Source: Ignavibacteriaceae bacterium
Lineage (GTDB): Bacteria > Bacteroidota > Ignavibacteria > Ignavibacteriales > Ignavibacteriaceae
NCBI GenBank assembly: GCA_023231105.1
Contig: JALNWB010000001.1
Span: 55,399-119,398, forward strand
DNA: 64,000 nucleotides
Reading direction: 5' to 3'
Part shown: piece by piece, positions 59,847 through 64,000 of the stretch
How positions within the stretch are numbered: the first letter of the stretch is position 1
Layout of the letters: the number at the start of each line of letters is the position of its first letter
Position numbers and translations under genes: made by a program
Notes under the pieces: model-generated
What the model was told of the DNA's origin: nothing
The model's input: the letters and a program-made list of their open reading frames with translations, nothing else
Databases searched by the model: none

Positions 59847-60698
59847 ATGAAAATTGCTTTCCAGGGTGAGCATGGCGCTTTCAGCGAAGTTGCCGCAAAA
59901 AAATTTTTCGGTGAAAAGATAGAGACCTCTCCCTCGTATGCGTTTGCAGATGTTTTTACTAAAGTGCAAAAGAAACAAGTTGAGTTTGGAGTTGTTCCTA
60001 TTGAGAATTCTCTTTATGGAAGTGTGTTCGATACTTACGACCTGCTGTTAAAATCAAACTTGTCTTCCGGCAAAAAAGGATTAAGCGTTGTTGGAGAATT
60101 GCAGCTTCAAATAAATCATCATTTGCTCGCAAAAAGAAATTTAAAATTAGCAGAAATAACAAAAGTTTATTCTCATCCTCAGGCGTTGGGGCAATGCTCG
60201 GAATTTCTTAAAACATTAAAGAATGCCGAAATTCTTCCTTCGTATGATACCGCCGGTTCCGCACTCACTTTACTTAAACATAACGACGAACCGATGGCAA
60301 TTGTCGCCAGCAAAGAAGCGGCGGAAGTGTATCAATTAAAAGTTTTGAAAAAGAATATTCAGAACAATTCCGAGAATTATACAAGGTTTTTAATTATTGC
60401 AAAGCAACCTTTGTTGGAGGATTTCAAAAATCCCAAAACCTCAATTTGTTTTGAATTGAAAAATATTCCGGGAGCATTATTTAAAAGTTTGAGCGTGTTC
60501 GCATTGCGCGAGATCAATTTGGTGAAGATTGAATCGAGACCGATTCCGCACAAGCCGTTTGAGTACCGTTTTTATGCTGACTTTTTTGGAGATTTACGCG
60601 AAGAGCGGATACAGAATGCATTAAAAAATCTTGCGGAGATTTCTCTTTCAATTAAAGTGTTCGGCACATACGAAAAAGGGGAAATTTATAAAAGTTAA
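59847..60698 (+). CDS. pheA: Prephenate dehydratase
   Basis: 283 residues from ATG 59847, three bases after the coaE stop. Motifs GEHGAFSEVAAKKFF, FGVVPIENSLYGSVFDTYDL, SHPQALGQCSEFL and the regulatory ACT-domain opening NIPGALFKSLSVFALREINL, including the ESRP-type Phe-binding segment (KIESRPIPHKPFEYRFY). It forms phenylpyruvate from prephenate; the mutase step is supplied separately, perhaps by the fusion at 62745. Confidence 0.93.
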   Translation: MKIAFQGEHGAFSEVAAKKFFGEKIETSPSYAFADVFTKVQKKQVEFGVVPIENSLYGSVFDTYDLLLKSNLSSGKKGLSVVGELQLQINHHLLAKRNLKLAEITKVYSHPQALGQCSEFLKTLKNAEILPSYDTAGSALTLLKHNDEPMAIVASKEAAEVYQLKVLKKNIQNNSENYTRFLIIAKQPLLEDFKNPKTSICFELKNIPGALFKSLSVFALREINLVKIESRPIPHKPFEYRFYADFFGDLREERIQNALKNLAEISLSIKVFGTYEKGEIYKS

Positions 60699-60772
60699 GA
60701 ATCTGTTATGAATGTTTTTTTGTAAAAAATATTTATAACGGTAATTTTAAATAACAATTTTATGGAGTTCTT

Positions 60773-61675
60773 GTGGCACTGATAAATGAGCTCATTGTTT
60801 CTGTTGTGCAGCTCTTACCAAAATCTATTGTTAAAAAATTTGCCAACCGCTACATTGCAGGTGATTCACTTCAAGATGCAGTTCGTGTTGTTCAGGAGTT
60901 AAATAAAAAAGGGATCTATGCTACCATTGACGTACTCGGGGAAGCGATTACTACAAAAGAAGAAGCAATGGCATCCAAACAGGCATGCACGGATGTTTTG
61001 GACGCAATCCGGAAACTTCAATTAAAAGCAAATCTTTCGATAAAACCGACCCAAATGGGATTAGCGTTAGATGAACAGTTTTGTTATAACCAGGTTTTAG
61101 CTTTAGTTGAAAAAGCGAAAGCAGAGCAAAATTTTGTACGGCTTGATATGGAGGATTCATCTTGCACCGATGCTACGCTGCGTCTCTACAAAAGATTGAG
61201 AGAAATGTACGACAATTGCGGCGCCGTGGTTCAGGCTTACATGAGAAGGACTTTAAGCGATGTAATTTCTTTGAACACTTTAAAACCGAACATCAGATTG
61301 TGTAAAGGGATTTATATTGAACCGGTGTCTATAGCTTTCAAAGGAAAAGAAGAAATTAGAAAAAATTATTTAGACATTTTAAAATGGATGTTTGAAAACA
61401 AACATTATGTCGGTATTGCAACGCATGATTCTTATCTTATTGATGAAGCCATAAATTTGATCAACTCATTAAAAATTCCGCGCGATGCATTTGAATTTCA
61501 AATGCTGCTTGGTGTGCACGAAGATTTGAGAGATTACCTTGCTGAATCCGGTTACAAAGTTAGAATATATGTTCCGTTCGGTAAGGACTGGTATTTGTAT
61601 TCGATAAGAAGGTTAAAAGAAAATCCGAACGTTGCCGGGCAAATTGTAAAAAATCTTTTTTCGCGAAACCGATAA
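60773..61675 (+). CDS. Proline dehydrogenase
   Basis: 300 residues, GTG start with TGGAG upstream. TIM-barrel pattern of PRODH: NLSIKPTQMGLALDEQFCYN, FVRLDMEDSSCTDATLRLYK, VVQAYMRRTLSDV, RLCKGIYIEP, ATHDSYLIDEA, FEFQMLLGVHEDLRDYLAES and RIYVPFGKDWYLYSIRRLKE. FAD-dependent first step of proline breakdown. The separate pyrroline-carboxylate dehydrogenase is not in the window. Confidence 0.9.
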   Translation: MALINELIVSVVQLLPKSIVKKFANRYIAGDSLQDAVRVVQELNKKGIYATIDVLGEAITTKEEAMASKQACTDVLDAIRKLQLKANLSIKPTQMGLALDEQFCYNQVLALVEKAKAEQNFVRLDMEDSSCTDATLRLYKRLREMYDNCGAVVQAYMRRTLSDVISLNTLKPNIRLCKGIYIEPVSIAFKGKEEIRKNYLDILKWMFENKHYVGIATHDSYLIDEAINLINSLKIPRDAFEFQMLLGVHEDLRDYLAESGYKVRIYVPFGKDWYLYSIRRLKENPNVAGQIVKNLFSRNR

Positions 61676-62718
61676 TGATAATTTTAGGAATTGAAAGTTC
61701 ATGCGATGAAACATCTGTTGCAGTTTTGAAAGATGATATAATTTTAGCCAATCTTATTTCTTCCCAAGATTTTCATATTAATTTCGGCGGGGTTGTTCCT
61801 GAATTATCCAGCCGCGCCCACATTCAAATTATTACTTCGTTAGTAAAAGAAGCCCTTGCAAAAGCCGACTGTACACTCGATGATATTGATGCTATCGGCG
61901 CTACTGCGGGACCGGGATTGATCGGCGCTTTGTTGGTTGGTTATACTTTTGCTCGCGGGTTAGCATTTGCAAAAAAGAAAAAATTTGTTCCGGTAAATCA
62001 TATTGAAGGGCATATTTTTTCTGGATTTCTCATGGAAGAAAAACCACAATTCCCTTTATTGGTTTTAGCTGTTTCCGGCGGGCATACACTTCTTTTGCTG
62101 GCAAAAAGTTTTACGGAAATTATAAAACTCGGTTCAACTATTGATGACGCTGCCGGAGAAGCTTTTGATAAAGTCGCGAAGATGATCGGACTCGGTTATC
62201 CCGGCGGACCCAAAATTCAGCTTGCTGCTGAAAAGGGAGATAAGCAGAAAATTCCTTTTCCGATTGCCGATTTGAAAGACAAATATAATTTTTCTTTCAG
62301 CGGACTGAAGACTTCCGTTCTCCGTTATGTTCAATCCACCTTTGGCGGACCAAAAGATACACCCATTCCGGAAAATCATTTAAATGATATTGCCGCTTCA
62401 TTTCAATATGCCGTGGTGAGAGCTCTGCTAATAAAATGTGAATTTGCTTTAAAGGAATATAACATTTCATCAATGTCTCTTGTTGGTGGAGTCGCCGCCA
62501 ACAAAGAATTACGCAATGCATTTCTTCAATTAGGAGAAAAATATAAAAAGAAAGTTGTAATTCCGGAGTTGGAATATTGCGGTGACAATGCCGCAATGAT
62601 CGCTTTCCGTGCGCAGTCTTTACTTAATGCCGGAGAAACTTTTCCTCTTGAAACCGACGCCTTCCCGAATTTTTCTTCAAAATATTTTATCAATCCGCCT
62701 TTGGCGGACTCTCTATAG
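61675..62718 (+). CDS. tsaD: tRNA N6-threonylcarbamoyladenosine transferase
   Basis: 347 residues, ATG overlapping the previous TAA by one base. Metal-binding HIEGHIFSGFL, GIESSCDETSVAVL at the start and SLVGGVAANKELRNAF near the end are TsaD signatures. Adds the t6A37 modification with TsaB/C/E. Two palindromic repeats lie in the gene; the one at the 3' end encodes its last residues (NPPLADSL). Confidence 0.95.
   Translation: MIILGIESSCDETSVAVLKDDIILANLISSQDFHINFGGVVPELSSRAHIQIITSLVKEALAKADCTLDDIDAIGATAGPGLIGALLVGYTFARGLAFAKKKKFVPVNHIEGHIFSGFLMEEKPQFPLLVLAVSGGHTLLLLAKSFTEIIKLGSTIDDAAGEAFDKVAKMIGLGYPGGPKIQLAAEKGDKQKIPFPIADLKDKYNFSFSGLKTSVLRYVQSTFGGPKDTPIPENHLNDIAASFQYAVVRALLIKCEFALKEYNISSMSLVGGVAANKELRNAFLQLGEKYKKKVVIPELEYCGDNAAMIAFRAQSLLNAGETFPLETDAFPNFSSKYFINPPLADSL
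62335..62349 (+). repeat. Palindromic repeat, degenerate copy 4
   Basis: TCCACC-TTT-GGCGGA, one base off the copy at 62694. The flanking CAA before and C after also agree. It encodes STFGG in a stretch where TsaD proteins vary in length. Confidence 0.5.
62694..62708 (+). repeat. Palindromic repeat TCCGCC-TTT-GGCGGA, copy 3
   Basis: Perfect six-base arms, in the last codons of tsaD. Confidence 0.65.
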
Positions 62719-62744
62719 AAAGAGAAATTTCTTATCTTTGCCCA

Positions 62745-64000
62745 ATGGAAAATGTTTACAAAAAAGTAGAAAATGAACTGCAATCTCTTTCAATTGAAGA
62801 GAAGGAAGAGTTATTAAATAAACTGCGCGCAAGTGTGGATGAAATTGATATTGCATTAGTTTCACTGCTTTCCAAGAGGACGAAACACTCGATCATGATC
62901 GGCAGGATAAAGCGGTCGATGGGCTTGGCAACTTATAATCCCGAGCGTGAAAAGTTTATCAATCAGCGGATCGGCTCATACGCGGAAGAACCTTTGCGGA
63001 AAGAAGCCGTGATGCGTATTTATGAACGTATCCTGGATGAATCGCGAGCTATTCAACGGGAAGAAGCTATGAAAGGAAATTTGTATAATTTGTTTTCTAC
63101 CGGCGGAAAGATTTCTCTTAAAAAACTTCTTTCAAAAAAAGAATTTCTCATCATCGTTTCTTTTTTTGCTATTGTACTTTCAATTTTCTCATACATTTTT
63201 TTTAGTCCGAATTATTATTCCGGCGCTTCTCCCAGGATAATTAAAATACATAAATGGGAATCGTTAGAATCCCTTGCGCAAAATCTCTACAATGAAGGAA
63301 TGATTTCGAGTAAAGGAAATTTCAAATTGGCAGCCTATGTTTACGGCGCAACAAAAAGAATTAAAGCAGCGCGCTTTCACATCCCAAACGGATTAAGTTA
63401 TCTTTCCTTGCTTGATCTGTTCGTCTCGGATAATGGAGATGAACTAAAAGAAATTTCTCTTTACGGCGGAATAACTGTGAAAGGTTTGTGCTCAAGACTT
63501 CAATCTGAAAATATCGCAAATGCAGATTCTCTTTTTTTGTTGATTAAAGATAAAGACTTTCTTTCAAAATTAAACTTCCGACAAGCCTCTCTTGAAGGTT
63601 ATCTGCTTCCGCAAAAATATGATTTTTATGAAAACACTTCTGCGGAAGAAATTGTTGAATCTCTGTACCAATCATTTCAAAAGTTTTTTGTAGATTCGCT
63701 CAACGCTCAAGCAAAAAAAATCGGGTTGTCGGAACATGAAGTAGTAACTCTGGCTTCAATTGTTGACGGTGAGACAAACAAACAAGAAGAGATGAGCCGT
63801 ATTGCCGGAGTTTATTTGAACCGTTTGCACGGCGGAATGAAACTGCAGGCTGACCCGACATTGCAATACTTGCAGACAAAAGGATGGAAAAGATTAAACG
63901 GAAAAGATTTGAAAATTGATTCGAAGTACAATACTTATAAATATTTCGGTTTACCTCCCGGTCCGATCAATAATCCCGGCAAGGATGCTTTACTTGCAGC
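62745..64000 (+). CDS. mltG: Chorismate mutase (AroQ) fused to MltG, 3' end outside the window
   Basis: Open from ATG 62745 to the window edge, 418 codons with no stop. Residues about 25-110 match AroQ chorismate mutase (VDEIDIALVSLLSKRTKHSI, MIGRIKRSMGLATYNPEREK, RIYERILDESRAIQREEA). Residues about 135-160 are a membrane helix (EFLIIVSFFAIVLSIFSYIF). Then follows MltG: a LysM-like part (HKWESLESLAQNLYNEGMIS) and the transglycosylase core with LASIVDGETNKQEEMSRIAG, VYLNRLHGGMKLQADPT and NTYKYFGLPPGPINNPG. It would place a mutase in the cytoplasm and a septal glycan cleaving enzyme outside. An independent MltG start at 63069 cannot be excluded. Confidence 0.75.
   Translation, partial: MENVYKKVENELQSLSIEEKEELLNKLRASVDEIDIALVSLLSKRTKHSIMIGRIKRSMGLATYNPEREKFINQRIGSYAEEPLRKEAVMRIYERILDESRAIQREEAMKGNLYNLFSTGGKISLKKLLSKKEFLIIVSFFAIVLSIFSYIFFSPNYYSGASPRIIKIHKWESLESLAQNLYNEGMISSKGNFKLAAYVYGATKRIKAARFHIPNGLSYLSLLDLFVSDNGDELKEISLYGGITVKGLCSRLQSENIANADSLFLLIKDKDFLSKLNFRQASLEGYLLPQKYDFYENTSAEEIVESLYQSFQKFFVDSLNAQAKKIGLSEHEVVTLASIVDGETNKQEEMSRIAGVYLNRLHGGMKLQADPTLQYLQTKGWKRLNGKDLKIDSKYNTYKYFGLPPGPINNPGKDALLA

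Noticed and set aside
1..64000. CRISPR arrays
   Set aside because: No regularly spaced repeats of 23-40 bases were seen; the only tandem repeats are seven-base units.
1..64000. Insertion sequences or transposases
   Set aside because: No transposase ORF or matching terminal inverted repeats with target duplications were found.

Overview
The window looks like a chromosomal segment of an AT-rich member of the Bacteroidota/Ignavibacteriota (FCB) group. This rests on three things: two clear promoters of the Bacteroidota form TTG-N20/21-TAnnTTTG, the host order thrS-infC-rpmI-rplT / pheS-pheT / zapA-6S RNA-rny, and frequent starts without a good Shine-Dalgarno. Every gene I support is on the + strand. 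The taxonomic call is an inference; no species can be named from the sequence alone.

Positions 1-37920 are the right-hand part of a prophage with a contractile (myovirus-type) tail. In order it carries: a scaffold-like gene cut by the window edge; major capsid protein; connector and neck candidates; a 1342-residue multidomain protein with a zeta-toxin-like kinase domain; a four-gene cargo cassette (10.5-12.0 kb); endolysin; sheath; tube; a tail-assembly chaperone made by -1 frameshifting; a second, three-gene cargo cassette (17.3-18.2 kb); tape measure; hub; spike; a LysM-gp25 wedge fusion; a complete diversity-generating retroelement (DGR: fibre target with variable repeat, Avd, template repeat, reverse transcriptase); baseplate J- and I-like proteins; fibres; and a two-ended membrane protein. 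The prophage ends in a 43-bp 3' fragment of a tRNA gene (probably tRNA-Val, anticodon GAC), which marks attR. Integrase, terminase, portal and attL must lie to the left of the window.

Phage transcription seems to be divided into units. Three copies of a conserved ~85-bp element stand directly before the genes at 12208, 18399 and 24378; two of them follow strong terminators. I read them as phage late promoters or activator sites. The two cargo cassettes have host-type promoters overlapping inverted repeats. Capsid and tube genes are each followed by a stem-loop without a U-tract.

From 37.9 kb the host chromosome begins: thrS, infC (with an ATC start codon), rpmI, rplT, pheS, pheT, a coiled-coil gene, zapA, 6S RNA and rny. 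A sulfur/molybdenum respiratory cluster follows (47.1-56.0 kb): mobA, a multihaem cytochrome c, a MerR regulator with a Cys-rich sensor region, a PsrABC/PhsABC-type molybdoenzyme, two YeeE/YedE half-transporters, and a membrane-anchored rhodanese that lacks its catalytic Cys. Then come a FadL-type porin, a membrane protein behind a structured leader, coaE, pheA, a proline dehydrogenase, tsaD, and an unusual chorismate mutase-MltG fusion that runs off the window edge.

Two repeat families deserve notice: degenerate heptanucleotide tandem arrays (four loci in the phage head region) and a short palindrome TCCGCC-NNN-GGCGGA found inside phage and host coding sequences. The strongest system here is the DGR, which would diversify the phage receptor-binding fibre.
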